A stretch of DNA of 64,000 nt. It comes from Diploptera punctata (Eukaryota > Arthropoda > Insecta > Blattodea > Blaberidae). The notes below the pieces were generated by a model. That model worked only from the letters and a program-made list of their open reading frames with translations, searched no databases and had not been told where the DNA came from. The position numbers were made by a program, and so were the translations under genes. The stretch is taken from positions 62,001-126,000 of the forward strand of contig JASPKZ010004954.1 of NCBI GenBank assembly GCA_030220185.1, in the 5' to 3' direction. Positions within the stretch are counted from its first letter, which is position 1; each line of letters starts with the position of its first letter. Shown piece by piece: positions 33,600 through 45,135 of the stretch.

Positions 33600-34190
33600 T
33601 CATAAGTAATGTCACGAGTGATTTCCAAATTATCCTTGAGAATTTGGAAATCAAGAGTGGCATTTGTTAGGATTATTTAACGAATAAAATTAAGCTCTTT
33701 ACTAAAAAATAATTATTTGAATATAGTTACCGGTGTTTTAAAATATTTATATAGTTAATGTAAACGGCGATGTTTAAAAACAAATTAGAAATGTGAGGTA
33801 ATGTATATTCACTGCAACTCGATCATATTATGTATTGCCAAATATGATCGTAATATTGTAAGAATGCACTCTAGTGGAAAAATAATTAAACACGTCAAAC
33901 TATTATAATCAACATTATAAGTTAATCATTTATATTTTGAATAAACAACTCAGTAAAATCACTGAATATATTCATTATTTGCTATATTCAATGCATTTGT
34001 TGGAGAAAAATAATGGTCTAACCTGTTCAGAATATTAAAAAAAGAGGAGTTTTCTTTATCACAACAGCAGGAGCTGATAAATAGAAATCGATAAAGAGCG
34101 AGGTGAAACACGACTGTCATTGGTGTAAAATAGAATTCATTGAAACGTGATTGGTCATTGACTACCTTTTGCGACATGAGTTAAATAGTC
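33600..34190. mobile_element. Element P, copy F
   Basis: TCATAAGTAATGTCACGAG to GAGTTAAATAGTC. Same subfamily as copy B by its middle segment. The cap palindrome is shortened. Confidence 0.85.
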
Positions 34191-34439
34191 GGTGTAATAT
34201 AAAAATCATGTTTTTTTTTCACTTCATTTATTCAATTTTGTTTAGTGGAACTCCTACTTGAAAAACATCGGATGTTAGACTTCCAAATAAGTAAGACATT
34301 GCTCATTAAACGCATGGATTGTAACATCTAATGTAGGCCTACATATTTTTTTATTCGTATGTGTTTTGCTGTTTAATGCTTCAACTACGACCCTTAAATT
34401 ACTTAGAATAAACTTTAGTTGAAATAATTGTATATTTGA

Positions 34440-35070
34440 GGAAGTGGCTAAATTCAAATACCTAGGAACAATAATCACAAATAGGAATGAGATACACAAA
34501 GAAATTAAACATAGGCTCAATTCTGGAAATGCGTGCTATTATGCATTGCAGAGACTCTTGATATCCCAACTCCTTTCAAAAAACGTTAAACTGAAAATAT
34601 ATAAAACTATTATTCTACCAGTTATATTATATGGATGCGAAATATGGACTCTTACTTTAAGGGAGGAAAGGAGATTACAAGTATTTGAGAATAAAGTACT
34701 TAGGAAAATTTTTGGACCAAAGAGAGATGAACAGATAGGAGAATGGAGAAGACTACATAACAATGAACTACATGGTCTTTATAGGAAGCCAGATATAATA
34801 AGAACAGTTAAGTCTCGTACACTGCGATGGGCAGGACATATTGCACGTATGGAGAATGAAAGACTTGCATGGAAGGTTCTTGTAGGAAAGCCAGAGTGAA
34901 AACGCCCAGTTGGTAGACCAAGAATGAGGTGGGAGAATAACATTAACTATGATTTGAGGGAAGTAGATTATGCAGGGAATGATTGGAAAGTATTAGCTCA
35001 GGATAGGGATGTATGGAGAGCATATGTCCGCGCGGCCATGAACTTACGGGTTCGATAGTGCCAGTGAGTA
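34440..35070 (+). pseudogene. RTE-type LINE C-terminus (5'-truncated)
   Basis: The open frame 34444-34899 reads AKFKYLGTIITNRNEIHKEI, then the SGNACYYALQRLL block, ILPVILYGCEIWTL and LRWAGHIARMENERLAWKVL, closely matching the element at 56225-59432 but without its frameshift: the A run at 34577-34582 has six bases where that copy has seven. A stop at 34897-34899 replaces a Gly/Glu-region codon, after which codons continue GRPRMRWENNINYDLREVDY. It ends in GTAAGTAAGTAA at about 35068. It is 5'-truncated after the catalytic domain. Confidence 0.9.
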
Positions 35071-35079
35071 AGTAAGTAA

Positions 35080-35688
35080 TTGTATATTCAGTAATAGAAA
35101 TACCATTCAAACAATATATTTTTTCATACAGTTCATTTGCCCAATTAGATTGTGAAATAAATATAAAATAAATTGGTGTTATTTTATCTGTATTTTTAAA
35201 ACAGGTATCGATAAATTAAGTACTTTACTGCGTTGTCTTCATACACTGTAAGTAAATATTAATGAATTTATTTCATCAGGTTTCTTAAAGAATGGTGTGC
35301 ACCTCGAAGAAAAATTACAGAATATTAAATATCTAGTATTAATATTCTTCCGACTTTGATACTTTGGACTTTTTAACAATTAGTTGTTTTAATGATCTGG
35401 AGGACCAGGTAATTTTCATTCGAGGTGTTCTTCTTCTAGCCTTTAACAAACCAACGTCAATCTACAAGGCAGTACATGTATAGTTGCCTCTTCCGCCAGG
35501 TACACTGTACCGAACGACTCATCCTCCGCTGTGTCTACCGTTGAGGTCTTCACCATAACCATGGCAAGTGGCCCTCACAAGGTACTATCAGATGAGCAAG
35601 CTGAATAAAGGTTTTTTTACGAGGTGTTACTCTTCCCTCTCACCCTTTTTCAACCTGGCTTCGGACAGGCTATCGCGGTTAATATATA
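35080..35688. other. No supported feature
   Basis: No gene seen; the 63-codon frame at 35568 has no support. Confidence 0.4.
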
Positions 35689-36203
35689 CAGGATGTAAAA
35701 GACCTCACCGACAAAATGATAGGGATGATAGGCCATGCAGAGATGATCATTTTTTGTGAAGGAACATGTAGTCGCAAATAAGTCGTTTACGACTTATGTG
35801 CAGATGAAGGTGTTAATCCGTAAGGGTCGGAATTTGAATATAAACAATTCTACACGTATCATTTTATTGATAAAGGCATGTTTTTACAATAAATGTTCAA
35901 ACAGTCGGCCCTGTACATGTTTGATATCGTCGCAGCAACGATCGGCCAGCAGGGTTGAGCATGGCAGGATTGTTTTTGACGTCGTCAAAACACTTATTGT
36001 TTGAAGAATTATTGTAAAAACATGCATTTTTCAGTAAAATGATACGTGTACAATTGTTTGTATTCTATTACGACCCTTACGGGTGAACATATTCATCTGC
36101 ACATAACTCATGAACGACGTGTTTGGGATGATATGTTCCTCCACAAAAAATGACCATCTCTGCATGGCCTACCATTTTGTCGGTAAGGTTCTGTTACACC
36201 CTG
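35689..36203. mobile_element. MITE with long inverted repeats (TA target)
   Basis: Ends CAGGATGTAAAAGACCTCAC / GTTCTGTTACACCCTG with TA on each side (35687-35688, 36204-36205). Arms of about 210 bp align (e.g. ACCGACAAAATGATAGG / CCTACCATTTTGTCGGT). TA flanks and CAGGGTGT-type ends suggest Tc1/mariner mobilisation. The frame at 35756-36004 crosses the arms and is not a gene. Confidence 0.8.
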
Positions 36204-36211
36204 TATGTATA

Positions 36212-36707
36212 TCTTAATATATAAAAATTTCGTGTCACGTTGTTTGTCCGCGATGGAATCCTAAACTACTGAACCGATTTTAATAACATTTCGCACACTG
36301 TGTACTGTTTGATCCAACTTGAGAATTAGGGTAGTTGTAACTAAATGTATTGTCGCATTTTTTTATTGCAAATTATTTGTTTATTTTTAACAAAGAGTTA
36401 CAATTATCTGTGAGTTCCATACGATTCTAACAGATGGCGGTGTAAGGTAATTTGGTAAGGTAATTGGTTTATTATTTAACAAAGAGAGATCCAGATGGCT
36501 GTGCTTTTTGTTGCAACCGCGAATTTCAATTGAATTACAAATATTGATTATTTCATAATTTAAGTGTGTTCAGTGTTTATTTTATTTTCAATATTATTAA
36601 TTTCGTGTGTAAGTATTAGTTTTAAGTAATGTGGCTGAAAGACAGCAACTTAAATAAAATTTTTAACGTATACCTTAGCCCCAGCAACGCGTGGTCGGAA
36701 CTTCTAG
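36212..36707 (+). mobile_element. Non-autonomous Helitron (496 bp)
   Basis: Starts TCTTAATATATAAAAATTTC immediately after A and ends GGTCGGAACTTCTAG immediately before T, the classical A^T insertion with 5' TC and 3' CTRR ends. A GC-rich block GCCCCAGCAACGCGTGG (36679-36695) precedes the 3' end where Helitrons carry a hairpin. The 5' region (CGTGTCACGTTGTTTGTCCG, GAACCGATTTTAATAACATT) is of a kind widespread in insect genomes. No Rep/helicase coding. Confidence 0.7.
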
Positions 36708-36731
36708 TGTGTATATATATTTAAATATATT

Positions 36732-36792
36732 TAAAAAGTTTGGGCACAGAAAGCTGTTTTATTACATTGTAAACCTGGTTATAAATAAATCA
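36732..36792 (+). mobile_element. LINE family L6, 60-bp 3' end
   Basis: AAGTTTGGGCACAGAAAGCT, then GTAAACCTGGTTATAAATAAA, matches the terminal sequence at 53860-53930. An extreme 5' truncation. Confidence 0.7.
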
Positions 36793-36865
36793 ATATTCTA
36801 GCATTGGTATTAATATCCATGTCCTTGTATGGTCAACAACGTAGGCGATTCAGAGTTTAAAAAAA

Positions 36866-36975
36866 CCTCTCCCAACAGGTCGTGTCCCTGTAAGGCCCGT
36901 GTGGCGCGAGGCATGTAAAAGTATGTAAAGGACTATATTAAACTAAGGCAAAGAGAAAAAAAGAGAGAATAATGA
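36866..36975 (+). repeat. Dispersed repeat R, copy 2
   Basis: See 31245; ends in GCAAAGAGAAAAAAAGAGAG. Confidence 0.55.
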
Positions 36976-37457
36976 TATAAGCCTATCATAATTGTGTATT
37001 CTACTGTAGCGTAGTAAGTAAAGAAAGTTCATAAATTAGTTACACTCAGTTCCCCATTAAATAAACAACTAAAAATATTACATTTCTTTGGGAAAAGAAA
37101 GAATGCTGACAAGATTAAACAATAATACAATTCTACGAACCCAGTAAGAATAAATAATTGGAATCACCCGCGCGAACCTCAAAACTTACATTTGTATATT
37201 GATAGCACTGGTATATACGTATTAACAGAAATAAACATATATTGAAGTATGATGTTTCCTGCGCACAAAAAATTATAGTTATTTCATTTGAAAAAAAAAA
37301 TCAAGTTACAACATATTTCAAATTTCAAAATTTATTCAAACATATTACTCACTAGTACGAGTAAAATTACTATATTATATAGTAAATTCATAATATGTTA
37401 TTAGTCAATATTTAAACTATTTGGCTATTTGCTACCTTCTGTAATGTTCGTTATGAT

Positions 37458-38173
37458 GACTATTTAACTCATGCCCCAAATGGGAGTCAATGACCAATCA
37501 CGTTTCAATGATTTCTGTTTTACAACCAATCAGAGTCATGTTTCACGAAATATTTATTAGTGTTATATTTACCATATTAAAGAAAGCTCCTCCTTTTTAA
37601 TATTCTGAACAGGTCTGACCATTATTTTGCAGTGACTGAACTTAGAAGAATACGGCTACGATTTTGTATATATAGTGCATAGATGTCAACACATCCCGCA
37701 TGCAGGAGTTAATATAAAAATATTTGTAGGAATTTATTATACCACCAAAAAAAATAAACCACTGTTTGCACTTTCTTAAATGTATTTTTTCTCCCAGGTA
37801 ATAATCCAGAAAAATATAATTGTCATATCTACATCATATGACATCAGAAATGAATTAATATACAGTTTGATGTGTTTCATTTTTTCTCCAGTAGAGAGCA
37901 TTCTTAGAATATTGCGTTCCTTTGGCAATAAATAGTATGATCTGGCTGCAGTGATAAACAAAAGAAGCAGATGAAGCGTACCTATCGTTTCTCATTTGTT
38001 TTCAAACATCGCCGTTTACATTAAATATATAAATATTTTAAAATAACTATAGTTAAATAATGATTTGTGAGTAAACAGCTTTATTTTATTCGTTAAATAG
38101 TCCTAACAAATGCCACTCTTGATTTCCAAATTCTCTAGATAAATTCGGAAATCACTCGTGGCATTACTTATGA
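37458..38173. mobile_element. Element P, copy G (reverse orientation)
   Basis: Runs from GACTATTTAACTCATGCCCC to GTGGCATTACTTATGA. Long subfamily, largely collinear with copy H. TTATGA occurs both just outside the left end and at the right end, so the target duplication or the true right border is uncertain. Confidence 0.9.
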
Positions 38174-38314
38174 AAAACAATCGAATTTCTTGAAATTAAC
38201 TTCACAGATGTTTTCACAAATGTTCCTAATACACTATTTTCCGCTATTTAATTTTGTACACAGATGAACGTAACAAAATTACAGAAAATATGGATTGAAG
38301 ATATCTACAGAGAA

Positions 38315-38925
38315 AATAAAAATTATGGCATTTGAAGGTGTAGACCCTGTCAGAAATAAAATTCTACTTGACAATAAAATTTTGGAGCAGGTAAATAATT
38401 TTACATCTCTAGGATCTCACATGAAGAAGAAAAGGGTGTAAATGCAAAAATATAAATTTTTTAAAGGAGTTTAGGGTTAATAAATTCTATCTTCAAGCCA
38501 CAATTAGTCCAAAAACATTAAAGACTAAAAGTGTATAAAACACTGGCTCTTCCAACTTTTTTGTACGATAGCGAAGTATGGACACTGAAACAGAAGGATA
38601 TATAGAGACTTCTATCTGCTGAAATGAGATACCTTCGGAGGAATGCAAGGATACACACGCTACTATACCACAAAAAAAATGAAGACATCTTAGAAGAATT
38701 ACACATGGAACCATTAGAAAACAATATTTCTGATTATAAGTCAAGATGGATGCAACATGTTCATAGAAAGGAAGATCACAGGATATCCAAACAAATGTTA
38801 AGATATCAACCTGCAGGAAGAAGATCAGGACGTCCACTCAAAAGACTTTTGGATGGTGTTTCTCTTGAGGCCGAAGCAGGTCAACAAATGGCCTAAATTC
38901 GTGAATGTACAATGATGATGAAATA
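38315..38925 (+). pseudogene. LINE family L5 C-terminal region
   Basis: Reads KIMAFEGVDPVRNKILLDNK, ILEQVNNFTSLGS, then after frameshifts MRYLRRNARIHTLLYHKKNE and YKSRWMQHVHRKEDHRISKQ, ending GRRSGRPLKRLLDG. This is the region after the YADD motif through the C-terminus (MAF.G..P.RSKI, YLG, EMR.LR, W..H..RM, GRPxKR). Several frameshifts and stops; the catalytic palm is absent. Confidence 0.75.
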
Positions 38926-38929
38926 ATTT

Positions 38930-39355
38930 CCTGCTAATAAAGTATCTTCCTTCATAATTTATTTGATCGTGTTGTTCTTTATACTAGCTGACGGTTTCAC
39001 TTAGATCATCATCTTGTCTTTGCACTTGAGTTCATTTCACTAGTCCACTATTCCGACACTAGTAGCTGGTCCGATCCTCGTATTTTCTCATATATGCGAG
39101 GGTAAGAACATTTCGGAATCCATTCGACACTTTTCCCGAGTGTAAGCTTCGCAAATAGATAGATTATTCTAGAATTGGCGTATCTGAAAAATGCGTTCTC
39201 TAGAACGCACGTCTAGGGAGATCGTTTGCTCGCTCTACATGTCCCGAATCCAAATCCTATTGGCTTATAAGAAAGAATCTGCTGTCGCCCGCGAAATTCA
39301 AATGCGGTAATTTGAACAATATATCAACAATGCGTCACAATACCATTTTGTAGTC
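38930..39355. other. No supported feature
   Basis: No recognisable gene or repeat. Confidence 0.4.
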
Positions 39356-39367
39356 ATATTTCTTAAA

Positions 39368-39700
39368 CTAATATATAAAACTATACTCAAGCCTATTTGG
39401 ACTTACGGTATTCAATTATGGGTAACTGCCAGCAATTCCAATATTGAAATTTTACAGAGATTTCAGTCTAAGACCCTTCGTTTTATTATTGCTCCTCCAT
39501 GGTATGTAAACAACGCCACCATTCATCATGATTTAAAAATAGCTAATGTAAAAGAAGAAATAGAAAAGTACAGCACTCGATATCTAAGGCGACTAGAAGT
39601 TCATCCTAATCATCTTGCAATCAATCTTCTAGACAACAGTCAAGAAATAAGAAGACTAAAAAGAAATAAAATATTTGAACTTCCTTTCATTTTTGCATAA
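39368..39700 (+). CDS. Jockey-like reverse transcriptase C-terminus (partial)
   Basis: An uninterrupted frame of 110 codons without an initiator Met, closed by TAA at 39698-39700. It begins LIYKTILKPIWTYGIQLWVT, the LYK.ILKPIWTYGIQLWG block that follows the palm in jockey-clade proteins, then EILQRFQSKTLRFI, APPWYVNNATIHHDL, YSTRYLRRLEVHPN and a jockey-like ending RRLKRN. Only the C-terminal tenth of the polyprotein is present, so it is non-functional, but the intact frame and exact duplications imply a young insertion. Confidence 0.85.
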   Translation, partial: LIYKTILKPIWTYGIQLWVTASNSNIEILQRFQSKTLRFIIAPPWYVNNATIHHDLKIANVKEEIEKYSTRYLRRLEVHPNHLAINLLDNSQEIRRLKRNKIFELPFIFA

Positions 39701-39822
39701 AATGTTGTATAATGGAGTGCTGTCAATGGGTAGTATTCTCCTAACAAGTTATGTATTTTAACAAATTTACTTATTGTCTTTTCAAGATATATTGTAAATT
39801 AGCAATAAAGTTATTAAAAAAA
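39368..39822 (+). mobile_element. Jockey-type LINE, 5'-truncated, with exact target duplications
   Basis: Flanked by perfect 12-bp repeats ATATTTCTTAAA (39356-39367 and 39823-39834). It ends AGCAATAAAGTTATTAAAAA with an A-rich tail, as expected for target-primed reverse transcription. Confidence 0.9.
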
Positions 39823-40284
39823 ATATTTCTTAAATATATTTTGCATGTACTGTCAAATTAAATGTAATTAAATATCTTGCCTTATTAATCACGATATATT
39901 CTATTAGCAGTGCCCAACTACAAAATAAGTTTACGGCATTATTGAGACTATTGAATCATCGACGTGAATACGAATGATGCACACAGAACTAAGAACCCCA
40001 GTGGACTGCATGTGCTCCTACATCAATTCAGAATGATTAACAGTGTCGTGTGTTCATCAAACTGTGGAGGAAGTCACTTTTTGTGTCCTTATAACTCACT
40101 TACAACTACGACCTAATGAATGGCACGAGAAATATTCCCTCCTAGAACGGATTTTAAATTCATTTCAAATCAAATAACTTTCACTTCACAGTCTAAGCAT
40201 CTTCTGTCTTCCATAAATCCGAGGTTAATATCGATACACGAATATTCATGTTGTGTTCAGAATGAAGAATAACTAACTCATTAG

Positions 40285-40835
40285 CATCATTGAACCCTTA
40301 GGTTAATTGGCCTGCGGACAAAAGCTCTCCATACAGCTCTATCCTGAACTAATGTTTTCCAATCATACTCTGTATAATCTACTTCTCTCATGGTTAATGT
40401 TATTCTCCCACCTCATTCTTGGTTTCACCAATTGGGCATAGTCTCCCTGATTTTCCTACAAGGTTACATGCCCCTCTTTCATTCCCCATATGTGCCAAAT
40501 GTCCTCCCCATCGCATTCTACGAAACTTAACTCTTCGTATTATATCTGGTTCCCTTAAAAAAATATGTAGCCCACTATTTCATACTCTTCTCTATTCCCC
40601 TGTCTGTTCACATCTCTTTGTTCAAAAATTTTCCTAAGAATTTTTTTCTCAAATGCTTGTAATCTTCTATCCTCCCTTAAAGAAAAAGTCCAATTTTCGC
40701 ATCCATTATAACTGGGAGAATAACAGTTTCATATATTTTCAGTTTTTAGTTTTATGAGAAAAGTTGGGACGACAAGAATTACTGTAATAGCATGCATTTA
40801 CAGAATTCAGCTTATGTTTAATTTCAGAGTGATGG
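40285..40835 (-). pseudogene. RTE-type LINE C-terminus, decayed
   Basis: Minus-strand similarity to the 3' part of 56225-59432: plus strand AGCTCTCCATACAGCTCTAT, CCCACCTCATTCTTGGTTTC and TATATTTTCAGTTTTTAG mark the same order. Many frameshifts. The LINE 3' terminus lies near 40285. Confidence 0.8.
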
Positions 40836-41479
40836 GGACAAGTTTGTATCACCTTTTCCCTTTTTTCTTACCTTCAGCAATTATTGCCTCATTTTGTCCA
40901 TAACTCCGTTTTCCCCTTTTTTTCTGATCTCTCTTTGCAACTTTTAAAAATATTGTTATAAAGCGAATTCTGCCATTTAATTTATACTGCAATGTTCAAT
41001 ACACACTAAATTATTATTAATCAATATTAAATTAACTTCTCGTCAATTTTCCATGGACACGGGAGTAGTGAAACTATCTCCTTTCGCGAACACAGGACGT
41101 ACTAAAATTTAAATACAGCATACTTGTAATATTGTAAATATTATAATCAGTAGCAGTGAATTTACACATTAATAATTGTTGACAAGTCAGCACTAAGTAC
41201 TTTCATATTGGAATTTAAACACAAGGGAATAAAAATTAACTAATAAGGGCAATTTCTTTTTTAGTTCGCTTTCCTCTCTGCAACTAAATTCCTTGCTGCG
41301 TAAGAAGTTTAGCTTCTGCCTCAGAAGTGCAACCAGGATTTTATCGAGAGCATGAAACCCTTTACAGTATACGATTCATTCTTTGTGATTCAGGAATCAT
41401 ACTGGATTATAAACAGAATCGACACAGTACTCTTTACATCAATTAAATCAGTTATAATTTATAATAAGAATATAATTTT
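40836..41479. other. No supported feature
   Basis: No recognisable gene or repeat. Confidence 0.4.
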
Positions 41480-42105
41480 AAAATATCAAAAGAAAAGACA
41501 AAAATAATGGCATTTTGGGGAAACGAACATATAAGATCAAAAATCGTAATAGACAACAAACCTCTGGAACAAGTAACAAATTTTAATGATTTGGGTTGTA
41601 ATTTTACTATAAACACAAAAACTGAAAGAGACATACATATGAAACTGTCGAAATTTCAAATGATATGCGGAACTATGCATAAAACATTAAAGAATAAAAC
41701 TAGAACAGATACTAGATTGAAGTTTTATAAAACATTGGCAGTTCCTGCATTACTTTATGGGAGCGAAACTTGGGTAATGACCAAAAATTGTAGAGTAGAA
41801 TACAAAGCACAGAAATTAACTTCCTTAGATGAACAAAAGGCTGCACAAGATTGGATCGGATGAAGAATGACGATATAAGAACAGAGTTAAATATATATCC
41901 ATTCAATGAGAAAATCAGAGAATATAAAGAGAAATGGTTTACGCCTGTGAAAAGAATGAATGTAACAAGATTACGAAGAGCAGCATTCAACTACAAGCCA
42001 AGCGGTTCAAGGAATGTAGGAAGGCCAGTGAAAAGATGGACAGAATAACTGTGAGGCGGAACAGGCAATAATTGCCTAGCCCGAGAAGTGAAGAAGAAGA
42101 AGATC
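41480..42105 (+). pseudogene. LINE family L5 C-terminal region
   Basis: The open frame 41507-41863 reads MAFWGNEHIRSKIVIDNKPL, EQVTNFNDLGCNFTINTK and AVPALLYGSETWVMTK; a second frame 41851-42048 gives DDIRTELNIYPFNEKIREYK and GSRNVGRPVKRWTE. A frame change near 41820-41855 joins them. It ends in a GAAGAAGAAGAAG tract at 42088-42101. Catalytic domains are missing. Confidence 0.85.
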
Positions 42106-42134
42106 GACACCATCGAGCATCGATACATATAACG

Positions 42135-42158
42135 ATATATATATATATATATATATAT
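42135..42158. repeat. (TA)n microsatellite
   Basis: Pure TA run. Confidence 0.9.
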
Positions 42159-42184
42159 AACCGATAAAAAGTGGTCTTGATTTC

Positions 42185-42600
42185 ATTACCTTAGTTTAAA
42201 CTCTCCCTCTATTAATAGGCTACTTTTACACGCCACATGCCACCCGGGCTTCAGTGACATTAGCATTTGGGAGAAGATTTTAAACTCTTGATCACATAGT
42301 ACTTTTTTTTAAATCTCATATGTAGGACCTCCCTGGATCAGCTCAATGCTAGGAGTACCTCCGAGGCAACACGAACATTTACGACACGACAAACAATTCA
42401 CTCATACATTAATAATTAACAAGGCGAATTTGATATGAATGATTGCGATCACCAGATGTTGTTCGGAGACTATTGGGTTTGAAAGTTTCGTGACATTTGT
42501 ATTACAGGTGAGGAAAACCCAGAGAAAACCTCTTCCCGAATAGAGATTTAACTCGAGCCCGCTGCATCGGACGCAAAGATTCGGTGGAATAGATAAAAAC
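42185..42600 (-). mobile_element. tRNA-derived SINE with tail B
   Basis: Shares CCTCCGAGGCAACACGAACA, ACAGGTGAGGAAAACCCAGA and the upstream tail (AGATTTTAAACTCTTGATCA) with 20914 and 48823. Head degraded near 42540-42580. Confidence 0.7.
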
Positions 42601-42761
42601 ACCTTTGATGTAGAAATACTAGCAATTTATTCTTGTACTCTTTCAATTTCAACGAATTCCTTAGGAATGAAGCTATTGAAGTTATTTTTACCAACATATT
42701 TTGTAAAACATTTTATTGGTTTCACCGATCCTATCTAATAGACACCACAAATGACCATACG

Positions 42762-42840
<79 letters not shown>
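42762..42840. repeat. (TA)n-(TG)n microsatellite
   Basis: TA units followed by about 26 TG units, abutting the truncated head of the next SINE. Confidence 0.95.
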
Positions 42841-42841
<1 letters not shown>

Positions 42842-43132
42842 TTGTTACGCAGCGGGCCCGGGTTCGATTCCCGGTCGGGACAGGTCCTGGGTGAGGTTTT
42901 TATCGGGATTTTTCCTCACCTGTAAGACAAATGTCAGGAAGCTTAGGGTCCAACGGTCCCAGAAAATCATCCGGCCATCAACATCATCCCTATCATCATC
43001 ACCATCCTTCAACGGTGAACGAAATGGCAAGCTACCACACCTATAATTCTCTAGTAAAGCTGCAAAGCATAGCATGAAAATGCTATGATTGCAGTGAAAG
43101 ACCTAACATCGGGCATAATTACTATAGATGGA
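42838..43132 (+). mobile_element. tRNA-derived SINE with tail A, head truncated
   Basis: Begins inside the head (CTTGTTACGCAGCGGGCCCG), then GGTTCGATTCCCGGTCGGGA and tail CAAGCTACCACACCTATAAT, ending CATAATTACTATAGATGGAT. Confidence 0.9.
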
Positions 43133-43154
43133 TGTATATATATATATATATATA

Positions 43155-43267
43155 TGACATAAGAAAAATAAATACCCGGACGGGATTTGAACCCGGAGCT
43201 CTGGATTGATACTCCAGTGCACTACCGATTACGCTATCGCGCAAATCTAGTACAAGCATTCATTTTT

Positions 43268-43275
<8 letters not shown>
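43155..43275 (-). repeat. tRNA-like sequence between inverted AT arms
   Basis: The minus strand reads GCGCGATAGCGTAATCGGTA, then GTGCACTGGAGTATCAATCC and CCGGGTTCAAATCCCGTCCG: A box, anticodon-like stem-loop (CTGGA/TCCAG) and B box. The acceptor stem does not pair, so it is tRNA-derived rather than a functional gene. Short inverted flanks ATAAGAAAAAT / ATTTTTCTTAT bracket it. Confidence 0.6.

Positions 43276-43308
<33 letters not shown>
43270..43308. repeat. (TA)n microsatellite
   Basis: Pure TA run mirrored by a shorter one at 43137-43155. Confidence 0.95.
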
Positions 43309-43311
<3 letters not shown>

Positions 43312-43677
43312 CATCCATAGTAATTATCCCCGAAGGTAGGTCTTTCACTGCAATCATAACATTTTCATGCTATGCTTGCAGCTTTACTAGGTAATTTTTG
43401 GTGTGGTAGCTTCCCGTTGCTTTCCACACCAGTGAAGGAGGATGATGATGATAATGATAAGGATGATGATAATGATAAGGATGATGATGATGATGATGAT
43501 GATGGCCATATAATTTTGGAGACCGTTTGGGCCTTAAAGTTTTCCTGACATTTGTCTTACAGGTGAGGAAAAACCTCGATAAAAACCTCACCCAGAAAAA
43601 CTGCCCCGACCAGGGATCGAACACGTGCCCGCTGCGTGACAAGGCAGGACGCTACCTCGAGATCACAGCGGTGGATA
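43309..43677 (-). mobile_element. tRNA-derived SINE with tail A
   Basis: Head at the right (CCCGCTGCGTGACAAGGCAG in plus orientation), tail at the left (TTTCCACACCAGTGAAGGAG) with an expanded GATGATGATAATGATAAG region at 43440-43505. Faces the SINE at 42838 tail to tail. Confidence 0.9.
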
Positions 43678-43756
43678 TATATTCTCTATTATTACGAGAT
43701 GTAGCGGGAACTCGGTTTCCACTGCCACCTAGTTGCTCCTGAAACAAGTAAGCAAA

Positions 43757-43985
<229 letters not shown>

Positions 43986-44049
43986 GCTCTAATCAGAGAT
44001 TCAATTTTTGTTTCATCACAACTAAACTTGGCAAATAGCAATTAATTAA

Positions 44050-44260
44050 AAAACTAAGGTCGAGTTCGTTTATCAGCAAAGTCGAACCATGTTTACCTGA
44101 AACGAAACTTTAAAAATCGTTCTAACAGTCGCAATTGTTTCTATTTAAGAACCAATTCGGTATAAAATATACTGTGTTGAATAAATAGAGCAAGGTATTA
44201 AAAAAGAAAATATCATCGAAATCCGACATTTATAAGTGGAGATTTACCTACTAAAAATTA
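44050..44260 (+). repeat. Relative of the 266-bp repeat at 13458
   Basis: Shares TTACCTGAAACGAAACTTTA, AAAAATCGTTCTAACAGTCG and CGAAATCCGACATTTA-type blocks; single copy. Confidence 0.5.
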
Positions 44261-44331
44261 AAATTTGACTCTGGCAATTGTTGTTTACCATACAATTTAA
44301 TCAATATTTTGTCAATGTATCTTTTAAGATA

Positions 44332-44678
44332 GTCCCGCGCCGTAGCCGAGCGGTTAAGGTAGGAAGCCTTGGCGCAGAGCTACGGGACTTTGCGCTGGTT
44401 CGAGTCTCCATGGGGGAAGAAATTTTCTCATGGTATTTGGGCCAGTATGGGACCGGTGCCCACCCAGCATCGTGAGGCAATTGGGTAGCTACAATAAGTA
44501 GCGGCTCCAGGTTGAGGAACCAGCTATAACGGCTGGGGGACTCGACATGCTAACCACATGTCACCCCTACACTGGCTGTTGATCATCTACCTCTGTGATT
44601 GACACATGTGGATGTGAAGGGCCAGCAGCCGGCTGGTAAAAGGGCAACCGCTGAAAAGTGGAAAGACCCTCAATCGGA
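44332..44678 (+). mobile_element. Leu/Ser-tRNA-type SINE, full length
   Basis: Head GTCCCGCGCCGTAGCCGAGC, GGTTAAGG and B box GCTGGTTCGAGTCTCC, with the longer spacing of type II tRNAs. Body GTAGCGGCTCCAGGTTGAGG and AACGGCTGGGGGACTCGACA. A perfect 13-bp duplication ATCTTTTAAGATA flanks it (44319-44331 and 44679-44691). Confidence 0.95.
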
Positions 44679-44694
44679 ATCTTTTAAGATACAT

Positions 44695-45104
44695 TGTTCA
44701 ATTTAATATTTTTAGCAAAGTAATGGAAAAATGAATCGGTAGCATTATTTAAAATGATCTCAAATTATACAGTATGGAAATTGGTCATTACTTGATGTTA
44801 TGTCTTCACTGGAGTCCGAGACGTTTAAATAAGCTGACATCATAAACTGATTTTCTCCAATTTAACGAAAGAAAATATACTGTATATTCTGATATCCATC
44901 AAAACGTTGCCATAACTTCCTAATGCTGAGGAATTCGGTTAGTTTACGCAGTCCATGCACAACGGACATTATAATAAACGACAATTATGGGCTATAGAAA
45001 AAAAAAGAAAACCTTTTTTATTTAGCAGCTCTTTCCTCTTCCATTTCTATCATGTAAATTACACCTACCTACAAATCCTAAGCCTAATGATTATTGAATA
45101 ACAC

Positions 45105-45135
<31 letters not shown>

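Noticed and set aside
35756..36004. 82-codon frame inside the TA-MITE
   Set aside because: It crosses the inverted arms of a non-coding element; coding potential would be coincidental.
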